The notes: generated by a model from the sequence alone, not told the origin. DNA of 64,000 nucleotides from Bizionia argentinensis JUB59 (GCF_000224335.1 NZ_AFXZ01000013.1:54603-118602), one strand, 5' to 3'. Numbered from the stretch's first letter, positions 9,484 through 19,014 are shown. Numbers and translations: made by a program.

Positions 9484-9543
9484 TTATTCGCGTCTAAATC
9501 TTTTAGTTTCCTAAAAACCATGTTTTATAGTGGCAATTTCGGT
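9484..9543 (-). pseudogene. Decayed 3' end of a GlmU-like gene copy
   Basis: On the minus strand this stretch reads TEIATIKHGF, stop, ETKRFRRE, stop. The intact gene at 10474-11649 ends TEQDSAILEHVFEETKKFRRE. The DNA is also clearly similar around GAGGAAACTAAA and TTTAGA. The copy has an internal TAG, a small length change and no upstream continuation, so it is a non-coding remnant. It lies on the far side of the yhhN-like gene from the intact gene. Confidence 0.75.
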
Positions 9544-9668
9544 AACGATTAGCATCTATATCGTATTTGCTTATTATGATGATAAACTACTATTTTAAAG
9601 TAAAAATTGAAGGTTTAGAAATTAATACTATAAACATATTAGAATTAAGACCTGTTATAAACATTTTT

Positions 9669-10385
9669 TTATACCTCTTGTTTTTCTAATAACTTATGCT
9701 CGTCCTCCTTCTCATTTATAATTCCAAATACCACAAAATACAGCCCTAATCCATAAAGGAACATTATAAAAAAATCTTGAAATTGCAAATCAAATTTAAA
9801 CGTTTTAATAGCCATCATGCCTTCACAAATTGAATATGAAAAAACTCCAAAAAGTACATAAAAGTAACTTTTTTTATTAAATACATCCTTTCTTAAATAA
9901 GCAAGCTGAAACATTAATAATGTTAAAAAAAAGGTTATTAATGCAGGAATAAAAAAGCTTTTAAGATCATTTAAAAGAAGTGCCGTAAAAAAGATAATGT
10001 AACAAAATAGTAAAACTGCTAAAGGGATTAATCTTGAAATTCTGTATTCTTTTCTATGAGAAAATTTTAAACAGAAAAATATTTTTCCAAGTGAAAAAAC
10101 GAATAGACTTATGCTTACAAAAATAAGGTTTGTGTTGTTTATTATAAGTAGATCTCCAACAAAAAAACTTATTAAGGCTAAAAACATCCACAATTGCTTT
10201 CTTTTATTATTCCCTGTTTTATTAAAAATATAATACACTAACAAAAGCAATAATATAAAAGGTTTAGAAAATAGTCTAAACGGAAATGGGGGCAAATTCA
10301 ATTTTACAAGTATGTCAATTAAAAGCATTGAAAAATACAACAATGCAAATAGTTTATGATTAGAAAAGAGTTGCTTAATCATCAC
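9669..10385 (-). CDS. YhhN-like membrane protein
   Basis: Integral membrane protein of 238 residues with about seven or eight transmembrane helices. It keeps a divergent YhhN/TMEM86 (lysoplasmalogenase) pattern: FSKPFILLLLLVYY, then FLALISFFVGDLLII, then SLGKIFFCLKFSHRKEY, and a terminal FLYGLGLYFVVFGII. The conserved Lys-Pro and the Gly-Asp pair are present. In place of the usual late Ser-Asp there is YSICEGMMAIKTF (Cys-Glu), so catalytic function is uncertain. The gene lies between the intact GlmU-like gene and a decayed copy of that gene's 3' end. Confidence 0.65.
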   Translation of the reverse strand: MMIKQLFSNHKLFALLYFSMLLIDILVKLNLPPFPFRLFSKPFILLLLLVYYIFNKTGNNKRKQLWMFLALISFFVGDLLIINNTNLIFVSISLFVFSLGKIFFCLKFSHRKEYRISRLIPLAVLLFCYIIFFTALLLNDLKSFFIPALITFFLTLLMFQLAYLRKDVFNKKSYFYVLFGVFSYSICEGMMAIKTFKFDLQFQDFFIMFLYGLGLYFVVFGIINEKEDEHKLLEKQEV

Positions 10386-10473
10386 TCTATATTTATAAAT
10401 ACAGGTAAAAGTAACAAACTAATCGGTAAAAATTGTTTGCTTTAATATAATAATATCTTAAAGAGATTAAACT

Positions 10474-11649
10474 CTATTCCCTTCTAAACTTTTTAGTTTC
10501 CTCAAACACATGTTCTAAAATAGCAGAATCTTGCTCGGTAAATTCTATTTCCCTGCGAGACATAACCACTTCTGCTACCTCAAAAGCTTTTTTGGTTAAA
10601 TAAGTTGTGAAGCCTTTACTGCCTCCCCAAGAAAAACTTGGTACGAAATTTCTTGGAAATCCACTTCCAAAAATATTTGCACTCACACCAATTACTGTTC
10701 CGGTATTAAACATGGTATTAATACCGCACTTACTGTGGTCTCCCATCATGAGTCCACAAAACTGTAAACCTGTTTTGGCAAAACCTTCGGTTTCGTAATC
10801 CCAAAGACGTACTTCGGTATAATTATTTTTTAAATTGGAATTATTAGTGTCCGCTCCTAAATTACACCATTCTCCTATTACAGAATTTCCTAAAAAGCCA
10901 TCGTGGCCTTTATTAGAATAACCAAATATAACGGAATTATTAACCTCTCCTCCTACTTTACTATGAGGCCCAATTGTAGTAGGACCATAAATTTTAGCGC
11001 CCATTTTTACGGTAGCATGATCACATAAGGCAAAAGGTCCACGAATAAAGCTACCTTCCATTATCTCGGCATTCTTGCCAATATAAATAGGGCCATTTTC
11101 AGCATTTAATGAGCAGAAAGGCAATTTAGCACCTTCTTCAATAAAAATGTTTGCTCTGTTGAAAACTATTGTTTTTTCTGGTATTTCTTCAGACTGTCTG
11201 CCATTTGTTATCAAATCAAAATCGTCTTGGATGGCTTCACCATTTTTAGAGAAAATATCCCAAGTGTTTGCAACTTTTAAAAGTGCTTCGTTGTATTCAA
11301 TAGCTTCATATGCATCAAAATCGACTTCTTCTTGAGAATCTGTCGTAAAAAATGCAATTACATCTTCACCTTTAAAAATAGCCTGATTCTCTTGCAAATC
11401 TTTAATCATAGCCACCAATTCGTGGTTAGGGCAATATGATGCGTTAATCATCACGTTCTGCTCCATTTCAACCATCGGGTATTTTTCCGATAAGTAATCT
11501 TCGGTAACAGTTGTTGTAGTATAATCTAGATAGGCTTCCCATTTTTCACGAATCGTTAAAATACCAATTCGGATATCGGCAACAGGGCGTGTAAATGTAA
11601 AAGGCAACAAATTATTGCGCGACGGACCATCAAAAAGGATATAATTCAT
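10474..11649 (-). CDS. GlmU-like putative sugar nucleotidyltransferase
   Basis: Bacteroidota-type alternative GlmU family protein of 391 residues. The N terminus (MNYILFDGPSRNNLLPFTFT, then RPVADIRIGI) is the nucleotidyltransferase-like part. The C-terminal half is a left-handed beta-helix of hexapeptide repeats (IYIGKNAEIMEGSFIRGPFA, GAKIYGPTTIGPHSKVGGEV). It probably makes or modifies UDP-GlcNAc-type nucleotides for the envelope. I place the start at 11647-11649. A longer in-frame start 13 codons upstream would put the first codons inside the rpmE2 terminator and adds residues (MKGFFYFYKK) not typical of the family. Confidence 0.85.
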   Translation of the reverse strand: MNYILFDGPSRNNLLPFTFTRPVADIRIGILTIREKWEAYLDYTTTTVTEDYLSEKYPMVEMEQNVMINASYCPNHELVAMIKDLQENQAIFKGEDVIAFFTTDSQEEVDFDAYEAIEYNEALLKVANTWDIFSKNGEAIQDDFDLITNGRQSEEIPEKTIVFNRANIFIEEGAKLPFCSLNAENGPIYIGKNAEIMEGSFIRGPFALCDHATVKMGAKIYGPTTIGPHSKVGGEVNNSVIFGYSNKGHDGFLGNSVIGEWCNLGADTNNSNLKNNYTEVRLWDYETEGFAKTGLQFCGLMMGDHSKCGINTMFNTGTVIGVSANIFGSGFPRNFVPSFSWGGSKGFTTYLTKKAFEVAEVVMSRREIEFTEQDSAILEHVFEETKKFRRE

Positions 11650-11671
11650 GATAAAAGCTTTTTTGTAAAAA

Positions 11672-11704
11672 TAAAAAAAGCCTTTCAATAGTTGAAAGGC
11701 TTTT
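11672..11704 (-). terminator. Terminator of rpmE2
   Basis: The nine-base stem GCCTTTCAA / TTGAAAGGC (11680-11688, 11692-11700) has a seven-T run on the minus strand. It ends rpmE2 before the GlmU-like gene. The plus-strand side has TTTT and may also act weakly. Confidence 0.85.
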
Positions 11705-11726
11705 AGAAATATATTTTAGGCTAAAC

Positions 11727-11978
11727 TTATTTTTTGAATTTAGCGTATTTCGTTTTAAACTTGTCAATACGTCCTGCAGTATCTATCAGTTTAGACTTCC
11801 CTGTGTAAAAAGGATGTGACGTTCTTGAGATTTCCATTTTAACCAACGGATAATCAACACCTTCCACCTCTAAAGTTTCGTTCGTGTTTGCTGTAGATTT
11901 TGTTAAAAATACGTCTTCGTTAGACATGTCTTTAAATGCTACTACTCTATAATTTTCTGGATGTATATCTTTTTTCAT
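11727..11978 (-). CDS. rpmE2: 50S ribosomal protein L31 type B
   Basis: Ribosomal protein L31 of the zinc-independent (C-minus) class, 83 residues. It begins [19 protein letters not shown] and contains [20 protein letters not shown]. It lacks the CxxC pair of type A L31, so it does not need zinc. The start at 11976-11978 matches the family. A frame extending 16 codons further upstream would run into the predicted promoter and is rejected. It is a single-gene unit with promoter 12014-12043 and terminator 11672-11704. Confidence 0.96.
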   Translation of the reverse strand: MKKDIHPENYRVVAFKDMSNEDVFLTKSTANTNETLEVEGVDYPLVKMEISRTSHPFYTGKSKLIDTAGRIDKFKTKYAKFKK

Positions 11979-12013
11979 CGCTAAATGCTTTAATATCTTA
12001 CTTTTTCGAGGTG

Positions 12014-12043
12014 CAAATTTAATCAATTTTAATAACTATGCAA
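12014..12043 (-). promoter_or_regulatory. Bacteroidota sigma-A promoter of rpmE2
   Basis: On the minus strand TTG (12041-12043) is followed after exactly 19 bases by TAAATTTG (12014-12021). This fits the consensus TTTG-N19-TAnnTTTG. It predicts a leader of about 30 nucleotides and fixes the rpmE2 start downstream of it. Confidence 0.75.
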
Positions 12044-12088
12044 CAGTTTTTCGATATATTTATAATAACTTTTATTGTAACGTTTTTA

Positions 12089-12096
12089 TATATTTG
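12089..12096 (+). promoter_or_regulatory. Possible -7 element for the DUF4199 gene
   Basis: TATATTTG matches TAnnTTTG and lies 41 bases before the chosen start at 12137. No TTG lies at the standard 19-base spacing. Its position supports the internal start over the longer open frame beginning at 12038. Confidence 0.4.
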
Positions 12097-12136
12097 TTTA
12101 CTAACAGTAACAACCAATTTAAACTTATCAAAAATT

Positions 12137-12667
12137 ATGGAAACAAACACAAAATCTAATTCAATTAATTACGGCCTTTATTTAGGTGGTATCCTTGCAT
12201 TATTAACCGCTCTCGCTTATGCAGTAAATCTAGACTTATTTACAAAATGGTGGTTTGGTGTGGCGGTCATGCTTGTTGTAGTAGCTTTAGGAGTCCTTTC
12301 ATCAATTAAGTCTAAAGCTTTGTTGAATGGATTTATTACTTTTAAAGGCGCTTTTTCGGCATATTTTATAACAGTTGCCATTGGTTTAGTTATTAGCTCT
12401 GTTGTAGGTTTTGTTATTTTTAACATTGTTGATCCTGATGCTGCTAACGTTTTACAAGAAAAAGTTATTGAAGCACAAGTGGAAATGATGCGTGGCTTTG
12501 GCACTCCAGATGAAGCTATTGCAGGAATTGTTGAAGAAATGGAAAAACAGGAAAATCTGTATTCTTTAAAAAACATCTTACAAGGTTTAGCCTTTCAATT
12601 AATTGGTTATAGCGTTGTAGGACTTATTGCTGCTTTGATTGTGAAAAAAGAACCAATAGAAGCTTAA
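12137..12667 (+). CDS. DUF4199 membrane protein
   Basis: Membrane protein of 176 residues with four transmembrane helices (near 14-32, 38-58, 72-95 and 148-170). It matches the DUF4199 pattern of Bacteroidota: an opening helix YGLYLGGILALLTALAYAV, the central ITFKGAFSAYFITVAIGLVI, a soluble loop with VEMMRGFGTPDEAIA and a final helix. I chose METNTKSNSI as the start, since the open frame can begin 33 codons earlier only by crossing the divergent rpmE2 promoter. The gene is followed by a glycosyltransferase 43 bases downstream, a common pairing in flavobacteria. Function unknown. Confidence 0.8.
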   Translation: METNTKSNSINYGLYLGGILALLTALAYAVNLDLFTKWWFGVAVMLVVVALGVLSSIKSKALLNGFITFKGAFSAYFITVAIGLVISSVVGFVIFNIVDPDAANVLQEKVIEAQVEMMRGFGTPDEAIAGIVEEMEKQENLYSLKNILQGLAFQLIGYSVVGLIAALIVKKEPIEA

Positions 12668-12710
12668 ATAATTTCGTTACTTTTGGTGTTTCAAACATGA
12701 AATTAAATAC

Positions 12711-13652
12711 ATGAATATATCAGTAGTCATACCACTACTTAACGAAAAGGAATCATTAATAGAACTTCATGATTGGATTGCAAATGTTATGCAATCCAAT
12801 CATTTTTCTTATGAAATCCTATTTATAGATGACGGTAGTACCGATGGCTCATGGGAAACCATTCAACAGTTATCCCAAAAAAATAATGCCGTAAAGGGCA
12901 TTCAGTTTTTACGGAATTTCGGAAAATCACAGGCCTTACACGCAGGTTTTGACAAAGCACAAGGCGATGTTATAATTACTATGGATGCCGACCTTCAAGA
13001 TAACCCTGAAGAAATCCCCGAACTTTATAATATGATTGTTTCTAACGGCTACGATATGGTTTCGGGCTGGAAGAAAAAACGTTACGATTCGGTAATTTCT
13101 AAAAACATACCCTCTAAATTATTTAATTGGGCAGCTAGAAAAACATCAGGCGTAAAACTAAATGATTTTAATTGTGGACTAAAAGCTTATCATCAAAATG
13201 TGGTTAAAAACATTGATGTAAATGGCGAAATGCACCGTTATATTCCAGTTTTAGCTAAAAATGCTGGTTTTTCAAATATCGGCGAAAAAGTGGTTCAACA
13301 CCAAGCCAGAAAATATGGCGAAACCAAATTTGGAATGGAGCGTTTTATTAATGGTTTTCTGGATTTAATTACTATTTGGTTTATTTCACGCTTTGGCAGG
13401 CAGCCTATGCATTTATTCGGAACTTTAGGTTTTATTATGCTGGCCATAGGATTTGCCTTCTCTATTTATCTGGGAATAGACAAATTATTTTTAACACCTC
13501 ACGGCCGATTAATAACTGATAAACCCCAATTTTATATAGCTTTGGTCACCATGATAATGGGAACACAATTTTTTGTAGCTGGCTTTTTGGGTGAAATTAT
13601 TTTACGTACTAAAGAAAACCGCCAACGCTACCTAATTAAAGATAATATATAA
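12711..13652 (+). CDS. Family 2 glycosyltransferase (DPM1/GtrB-like)
   Basis: Membrane-bound glycosyltransferase of 313 residues in the dolichol/undecaprenyl-phosphate sugar transferase group. The GT-A domain starts ISVVIPLLNEKESL, has the nucleotide-binding IDDGSTDGSWE and the DxD-type site MDADLQDNPEEIP. Two C-terminal transmembrane helices (about 232-255 and 270-292) anchor it, as in GtrB/ArnC. It likely loads a sugar onto undecaprenyl phosphate on the cytoplasmic side. It lies between the DUF4199 gene and a phosphosugar mutase, consistent with an envelope-glycan role. Confidence 0.9.
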   Translation: MNISVVIPLLNEKESLIELHDWIANVMQSNHFSYEILFIDDGSTDGSWETIQQLSQKNNAVKGIQFLRNFGKSQALHAGFDKAQGDVIITMDADLQDNPEEIPELYNMIVSNGYDMVSGWKKKRYDSVISKNIPSKLFNWAARKTSGVKLNDFNCGLKAYHQNVVKNIDVNGEMHRYIPVLAKNAGFSNIGEKVVQHQARKYGETKFGMERFINGFLDLITIWFISRFGRQPMHLFGTLGFIMLAIGFAFSIYLGIDKLFLTPHGRLITDKPQFYIALVTMIMGTQFFVAGFLGEIILRTKENRQRYLIKDNI

Positions 13653-13707
13653 AGCTTACCTCCTATTTTTTTGAATTCGTACCTTTGTACGCTATTTTAC
13701 AATTTCT

Positions 13708-15441
13708 ATGATACAAATTAAACCTGAATTATTAGCTAGAGTTAACAAGTGGTTAACGCCTACTTTTGATACAGAAACACAAGATTATATAAAAAAATTA
13801 ATCGCCAACAATCCGTCAGAACTTCAAGAAGCTTTTTACAAGAATTTAGAATTTGGAACTGGTGGTATGCGCGGCATTATGGGTGTTGGAACCAATCGTA
13901 TTAATAAATATACATTAGGAAAAAACACACAAGGTTTAAGCAATTATTTAAAAAAAAGTTTTCCTGACGAAACTATAAAAGTGGCTATTGCTTTCGACTG
14001 TCGACATAATAGTCAATCGTTGGCCAAGTTAGTTGCCGATGTATTTTCATCAAATGATATTGAAGTTTATCTTTTTGAAGAATTACGTCCAACTCCAGAG
14101 TTATCCTTCACATTAAAACATTTAAACTGTCATTGTGGTATTGTGCTAACGGCCTCGCACAATCCTCCAGAATACAACGGATTTAAAGTGTATTGGCAAG
14201 ATGGCGGTCAATTAGTTCCACCTCAAGACGCGGAAATAATTGCTGAAATTAATCGCTTGGAATATTCTGAAATTAAATTTGAAGCGAAGAATTTATTAAT
14301 TCATTATATAGGTAAAGAAGTAGATACAGTGTTTATTGATGCTTCAGTAAAAAATGGTAGTTTTAATACAGACCAAAAAGCAAAAGATAACCTTAATATT
14401 GTTTTTACCTCATTGCACGGCACATCTATTACTATTATTCCAGAAACCTTAAAACGCGCTGGCTATAATCAAGTTCATATTGTTGAAGAACAAGCTAAAC
14501 CGGATGGTGATTTCCCAACGGTTAAATCTCCAAACCCAGAAGAGCCAGAAGCCTTAAAAATGGCTTTAGCATTAGCTGATAAAGTCAAAGCCGATATTGT
14601 TATTGGAACTGACCCAGATAGCGATCGTATTGGAATAGCTGTAAGAGATTTAGACAACCACATGATTATACTAAATGGTAACCAATCCATGATCATAATG
14701 ACAGCGTTTTTATTAAAACAATGGAAAAAAGAAGATAAAATAAAAGGTGAAGAATTTATTGGTTCTACCATTGTTTCCACACCAATGATGACGGTATTAG
14801 CAAACGCTTATAAAGTTGAATGTAAAATTGGTTTGACAGGCTTTAAGTGGATTGCTAAAATGATTAAAGATTTTCCAGAGCTCGATTTTATTGGTGGTGG
14901 CGAGGAAAGTTTCGGTTTTATGGTTGGCGATTTTGTTCGCGATAAAGATGCTGTAACCGCTACCCTACTGGCCTGCGAAATTGCTGCCCAAGCAAAAGCT
15001 GAAGGAAGCTCTTTATATGAAGAGTTAATTAATCTTTATACAGAGCATGGTTTTTACAAGGAACGTTTAATCTCTATCACTAAAAAAGGAATTCAAGGCG
15101 CGCAAGAAATCAAACAAATGATGGTTGAAGCGCGCGAAAATCCTTTAAAAATAGTTAATGGATCGAAAGTAGTGAAAATTGAAGATTATCAATTATCAGA
15201 AACTAAACACATTGAAACAGGCGAAACAGAACCGATTTTAGTTCCAAAATCCAATGTCCTTATTTATTATACCAATGATGGAAGCCAAATAGCCTTGAGG
15301 CCAAGTGGAACCGAACCAAAAGTAAAATATTACTTAAGCGTCCAAGCAACTTTAGACAATGCTTCTAACTTTACGGCTACAGAAAAAGCTTTAGAAGCAA
15401 AAATTGATGCCATTATAAATGATATGAATATTACAGAATGA
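13708..15441 (+). CDS. Phospho-sugar mutase (phosphoglucomutase/phosphomannomutase)
   Basis: Alpha-D-phosphohexomutase of 577 residues, interconverting sugar 1- and 6-phosphates. The phosphoserine loop is [16 protein letters not shown] (about residue 148), the metal-binding loop is [13 protein letters not shown] (about residue 305), the sugar-binding loop GGGEESFGF (about residue 397) and the phosphate-binding loop [14 protein letters not shown] (near residue 532). All four mutase motifs are intact. The length matches the PgcA/YhxB-type subgroup. The stop overlaps the next gene's start by four bases (ATGA). TACCTTTG at 13680-13687 could be its -7 element. Confidence 0.93.
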   Translation: MIQIKPELLARVNKWLTPTFDTETQDYIKKLIANNPSELQEAFYKNLEFGTGGMRGIMGVGTNRINKYTLGKNTQGLSNYLKKSFPDETIKVAIAFDCRHNSQSLAKLVADVFSSNDIEVYLFEELRPTPELSFTLKHLNCHCGIVLTASHNPPEYNGFKVYWQDGGQLVPPQDAEIIAEINRLEYSEIKFEAKNLLIHYIGKEVDTVFIDASVKNGSFNTDQKAKDNLNIVFTSLHGTSITIIPETLKRAGYNQVHIVEEQAKPDGDFPTVKSPNPEEPEALKMALALADKVKADIVIGTDPDSDRIGIAVRDLDNHMIILNGNQSMIIMTAFLLKQWKKEDKIKGEEFIGSTIVSTPMMTVLANAYKVECKIGLTGFKWIAKMIKDFPELDFIGGGEESFGFMVGDFVRDKDAVTATLLACEIAAQAKAEGSSLYEELINLYTEHGFYKERLISITKKGIQGAQEIKQMMVEARENPLKIVNGSKVVKIEDYQLSETKHIETGETEPILVPKSNVLIYYTNDGSQIALRPSGTEPKVKYYLSVQATLDNASNFTATEKALEAKIDAIINDMNITE

Positions 15442-17267
15442 AAAAAATTATACATCAATTAAGTCCTTTCATTAAGAAGTTTAAGATGCATGTTTTCTTA
15501 AATATCTTTTTCAATTTACTTTATGCGCTATTTAGCTCCTTGGCATTTATTGCTTTAATACCCATGTTAAATGTGTTATTCGATAAAACGACTATTGTTA
15601 CAGAAGCACCCGTATGGACAGGTATTGGAGGTTTAAAAGATTACGGTCAAGATTTCCTGAATTACCACGTTAGCGGTTATTTGGTGGATGGCAACGCGCA
15701 AATGGCATTAGTAATCGTTATAGCTATCGTAATTTCAACCTTTCTACTTAAAAACATCTTTGGCTATCTTGCCATGCAGCACGTTATGTATTTAAGGAAT
15801 GGGGTTTTAACGGACTTACGAAAAGACATGTATCAGAAAATAATTCAATTGCCATTAAGCTTTTATTCTAAAAGGCAAAAGGGAGATGTTATGGCACGAA
15901 TTCTAGGAGATATTAACGAAATGCAAAACTCCTTCTTTATCATTTTAGAGCTCATTGTTAGAGAGCCTTTAACTATCGTATTTTCATTAGCGCTAATGTT
16001 TACTATTAGCTGGGAATTATCAGTTTTTGTATTGTGCTTCATTCCTTTGGCTGGTTTTTTAATTTCAAGAATAGGAAAAAGTTTAAAAGGTAACTCATTA
16101 AAAGCTCAACAAGAATCGGGTAAATTAATTTCGATTGTTGAAGAATCTTTGACTGGTTTAAAAATTGTAAAGAGTTATAATGCTGAACCAATTTTTACAA
16201 ATAATTTTACAAATTCAGCAGATAGAATTTTAAGATTATCAAATAAAATTGGTGTCAAAAATAATTTAGCAGGCCCTGTTAGTGAAGTATTAGGTATTGC
16301 AACCATAGCCGTTTTATTATGGTATGGTGGTAAATTAGTTTTAATCGATGGATCTATTGAAGGCACTACGTTTATTGCTTTTATGGGACTTGCTTACGCT
16401 ATTTTAACACCTGCAAAAGCCATTAGTAAAGCAAGTTATAAGGTAAAAAATGGAATGGCCGCTGCCGATCGTGTTTTCGAAATCTTACATGAAGACGACA
16501 ATATGCAGGATAATCCTGACGCCATAGAATTCGAGGATTTTAAAAATAATGTATCCATTAATAATATTTCATTTAAATATGATAACGATCTCGTACTAAA
16601 AAACTTCAGTTTTCAAGTAGAAAAAGGTGAAACCGTGGCACTTGTTGGACAATCTGGAAGTGGAAAAAGTACGATTGCTAATTTAGTAACGCGTTTTTAC
16701 GATGTTAATGAAGGCAACATAACTATTGATGGGATAGATATTAAAAACATGACGAAAAAGTCTCTACGCGACCTCATGGGACTAGTAACGCAAGATTCAA
16801 TACTATTTAATGATTCAATAAAAAACAATATTTTAATTGGTAAACCAGACGCAACTGATACTGAAATTATCGAGGCATTAAAAATTGCCAATGCTTGGGA
16901 ATTTGTTCAAGAATTACCAAATGGGATCGAAACCAATGTTGGTGATGCCGGAAATAATTTTTCTGGAGGCCAAAAACAACGTTTAAGTATTGCGCGGGCA
17001 GTTCTTAAAAACCCACCTATTATGATTCTGGATGAAGCTACATCAGCTTTAGATACCGAAAGCGAACGTTTAGTGCAAATTGCATTAGAGAATATGATGA
17101 AAAACAGAACTTCCATTGTTATTGCACATAGATTGTCCACGATTCAAAATGCCGATCTTATTGTGGTTATGAAACATGGTGAAATTGTTGAGCAAGGCGC
17201 TCACACAGAATTAATGGCTAAAAACGGAACCTACCGCCGATTGGTGGATATGCAGAGTTTTGAGTAG
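15438..17267 (+). CDS. ABC exporter, MsbA-like fused permease/ATPase
   Basis: Half-transporter of 609 residues: a six-helix ABC transporter type 1 membrane domain (about 1-340) followed by an ATPase domain. The ATPase has Walker [10 protein letters not shown], signature [15 protein letters not shown], Walker [13 protein letters not shown] and switch His in VIAHRLSTI. It resembles MsbA and related lipid or drug exporters that work as homodimers. The substrate cannot be fixed; the four-base overlap with a phosphosugar mutase suggests an envelope lipid or glycolipid. All catalytic motifs are intact. Confidence 0.92.
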   Translation: MKKIIHQLSPFIKKFKMHVFLNIFFNLLYALFSSLAFIALIPMLNVLFDKTTIVTEAPVWTGIGGLKDYGQDFLNYHVSGYLVDGNAQMALVIVIAIVISTFLLKNIFGYLAMQHVMYLRNGVLTDLRKDMYQKIIQLPLSFYSKRQKGDVMARILGDINEMQNSFFIILELIVREPLTIVFSLALMFTISWELSVFVLCFIPLAGFLISRIGKSLKGNSLKAQQESGKLISIVEESLTGLKIVKSYNAEPIFTNNFTNSADRILRLSNKIGVKNNLAGPVSEVLGIATIAVLLWYGGKLVLIDGSIEGTTFIAFMGLAYAILTPAKAISKASYKVKNGMAAADRVFEILHEDDNMQDNPDAIEFEDFKNNVSINNISFKYDNDLVLKNFSFQVEKGETVALVGQSGSGKSTIANLVTRFYDVNEGNITIDGIDIKNMTKKSLRDLMGLVTQDSILFNDSIKNNILIGKPDATDTEIIEALKIANAWEFVQELPNGIETNVGDAGNNFSGGQKQRLSIARAVLKNPPIMILDEATSALDTESERLVQIALENMMKNRTSIVIAHRLSTIQNADLIVVMKHGEIVEQGAHTELMAKNGTYRRLVDMQSFE

Positions 17268-17416
17268 AAAAATTTAAGAAAAGAGATACTAAAACGCCTT
17301 GCTTATAGATAATAGACAGTTCCAAATACGTCCTTTTATACACATAATTTTTTATTATCTTAACTGCCACTGTTTACCGAGACTATTAACTTAATACTTT
17401 ATTTAAAAGTTTCATT

Positions 17417-17443
17417 AAACTTTTTCACCTTCAACTAGTCTAA
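17417..17443 (+). promoter_or_regulatory. Candidate ECF-type promoter of the sigma factor operon
   Basis: AAACTT (17417-17422), 15 bases, then GTCTAA (17438-17443) closely matches the sigma-E-type ECF consensus GGAACTT-N15/16-GTCTAA. It lies 15 bases before the GTG start of an ECF sigma gene, so autoregulation is plausible. The AAACTTTT element is also the right arm of a perfect inverted repeat AAAAGTTT-CATT-AAACTTTT (17405-17424). Confidence 0.45.
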
Positions 17444-17458
17444 AATTTAAACCGATTT

Positions 17459-18001
17459 GTGAATACCGAAACCCAATTAATTGCCAATTTAAAGTCAGAA
17501 AGCAAACGTGAGGTTGCTTTTAATGAACTGGTTGCGCAATATAAAGAGCGTTTGTATTGGCATATTCGCCATATGGTAAAATCGCATGACGACACAGACG
17601 ATGTATTGCAAAATACATTCATTAAAGTTTATAGAAATATTAAAAACTTTAAAGGCGACAGTAAGTTGTTCTCTTGGATGTACCGAATTGCAACAAACGA
17701 AGCAATTACATTTATAAATAATCGCGCTAAACAAATGCAAATAAGTAATGAAGAAGTTCAGGATTTGGCAATAGCAAATTTGCAAGCAGACATTTATTTT
17801 GAAGGTGAGGAAATCCAGATAAAGCTACAACGAGCTATAGCAACTTTACCAGAAAAACAACAACTCGTTTTTAATATGAGATATTTTCAGGAATTAAAAT
17901 ATAAGGATATGGCTGAAATATTAGATACAAGTGAAGGCGCCTTAAAGTCTTCCTATCATATTGCCTCAAAAAAAGTAGAAGCCTTTGTATTGAACGATTA
18001 A
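17459..18001 (+). CDS. ECF RNA polymerase sigma factor
   Basis: Sigma-70 family ECF protein of 180 residues. Region 2 covers FNELVAQYKERLYWHIRHMV and DTDDVLQNTFIKVYRNIKNF, with the core-binding DDVLQNTF motif. Region 4 is LQRAIATLPEKQQLVFNMRY followed by the helix-turn-helix LKYKDMAEILDTSEGALKSS. The start is GTG at 17459. It heads a three-gene unit with a membrane anti-sigma-like protein and a secreted helical protein. A match to an ECF promoter just upstream suggests autoregulation. Confidence 0.93.
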   Translation: MNTETQLIANLKSESKREVAFNELVAQYKERLYWHIRHMVKSHDDTDDVLQNTFIKVYRNIKNFKGDSKLFSWMYRIATNEAITFINNRAKQMQISNEEVQDLAIANLQADIYFEGEEIQIKLQRAIATLPEKQQLVFNMRYFQELKYKDMAEILDTSEGALKSSYHIASKKVEAFVLND

Positions 18002-18032
18002 ACCTTTTCAAGAAACTGAAGTCCAAAGAGTA

Positions 18033-18527
18033 ATGAAAAACAGGAAATTACATACTAACAAAGAATCAGGTTTTAAAACACCAGATTCTTATTTCAAGGA
18101 TTTTGAAGAAACTCTTTTGAGTGAACTTGTGCTTAAGGAAAAATGTAAAACATCTGGTTTTAATGTCCCTGATGATTATTTTAAAAACTTTGAAACATCT
18201 AACCGCGACACGGTTTTGGAGGAAAAGAAAGAAACGAAAGTTATTCCTTTGTTTTCTAAAAAAACAACTTGGTACGCCGCAAGTGCCGCTGCAATAGCCA
18301 TTTTACTGATTAGTTTGCCAGACTTTAAAGAATCCGTTAGTTTTTCATCTCTAGACAATGATAGTATTGAAAACTATATACTTTCCAATGATTATGAAGC
18401 ATCAGATTTCAATAACTTAATTACTGATCCATCAGCTTTTGAAAACGCTATATATAACGAAACCTTGAGCGATGTATCTTTAGAAAGTTATTTATACTAC
18501 AACTCCGATTTAGAAGATCTTAATTAA
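18033..18527 (+). CDS. Single-pass membrane protein, probable anti-sigma factor
   Basis: Protein of 164 residues with one transmembrane helix (about 78-96, YAASAAAIAILLISLP). The cytoplasmic N-terminal part carries two copies of a short motif, SGFKTPDSYFKDFEE (about 13-27) and SGFNVPDDYFKNFET (about 41-55). The acidic periplasmic tail is rich in Ser, Asp and Asn (SDLEDLN end). The position directly after an ECF sigma gene and the topology fit an anti-sigma factor, with the repeated motif as a likely sigma-binding part. No zinc-binding HxxxCxxC motif is present. Role inferred from context. Confidence 0.65.
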   Translation: MKNRKLHTNKESGFKTPDSYFKDFEETLLSELVLKEKCKTSGFNVPDDYFKNFETSNRDTVLEEKKETKVIPLFSKKTTWYAASAAAIAILLISLPDFKESVSFSSLDNDSIENYILSNDYEASDFNNLITDPSAFENAIYNETLSDVSLESYLYYNSDLEDLN

Positions 18528-18543
18528 GATTAAAAATACACCT

Positions 18544-18984
18544 ATGAAATACACCCTCTTAATATTAGTAACTGTTTTTATGAGCACCATGGGATTTGCA
18601 CAAAAAGACGATGGGCATCATGAAAAGATTAAATCCTTAAAGGTTGCTTATATCACAGAAAAATTAAGTCTCACGCAAACAGAAGCCCAAAAATTTTGGC
18701 CTATTTACAACAAGTTTGATGACGATTACAGTGCGTTACGTCAGGCTAGTTCAGACATGCGAAAGTGTATTGAAGTCGAAAAAATATCAGAAAGTGATGC
18801 CAAAATTCAAATTACAGAAATGATGCAGCTTTATGAAAAAAGGTATCTATTGTTTCAAAAATATACAGTCAATTTACAAAAAGTACTACCCGCTAAAAAA
18901 GTCATTTTACTTAAAAAAGTAGAAGATGATTTTAAGCGTAAAATGTTTGATGAGTACAAAAGCAGACATGGAAAATCAAAATAA
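18544..18984 (+). CDS. Periplasmic helical 'sensor' protein of the ECF operon
   Basis: Exported protein of 146 residues with a signal peptide of about 19 residues (ending GFAQ). The mature part is helical and charged, with KVAYITEKLSLTQTEAQKFW, an LTxxEAxxFWPxYN-type motif, and a Lys-rich end. Similar proteins in flavobacteria are annotated as the sensor of ECF-type sigma factors and resemble Spy/CpxP periplasmic chaperones. It is third in the sigma operon, 16 bases after the anti-sigma-like gene. A bidirectional terminator follows. Confidence 0.7.
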   Translation: MKYTLLILVTVFMSTMGFAQKDDGHHEKIKSLKVAYITEKLSLTQTEAQKFWPIYNKFDDDYSALRQASSDMRKCIEVEKISESDAKIQITEMMQLYEKRYLLFQKYTVNLQKVLPAKKVILLKKVEDDFKRKMFDEYKSRHGKSK

Positions 18985-19014
18985 AATTCAAAATATAAAT
19001 TGAGAAATAATTAT

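Noticed and set aside
11650..11688. Upstream extension of the GlmU-like gene by 13 codons
   Set aside because: The extension lies inside the rpmE2 terminator and encodes residues not typical of the family N terminus.
12217..12576. Long open frame on the minus strand opposite the DUF4199 gene
   Set aside because: It is antisense to a protein with clear membrane helices, has no family resemblance and no ribosome-binding region. It is a shadow frame.
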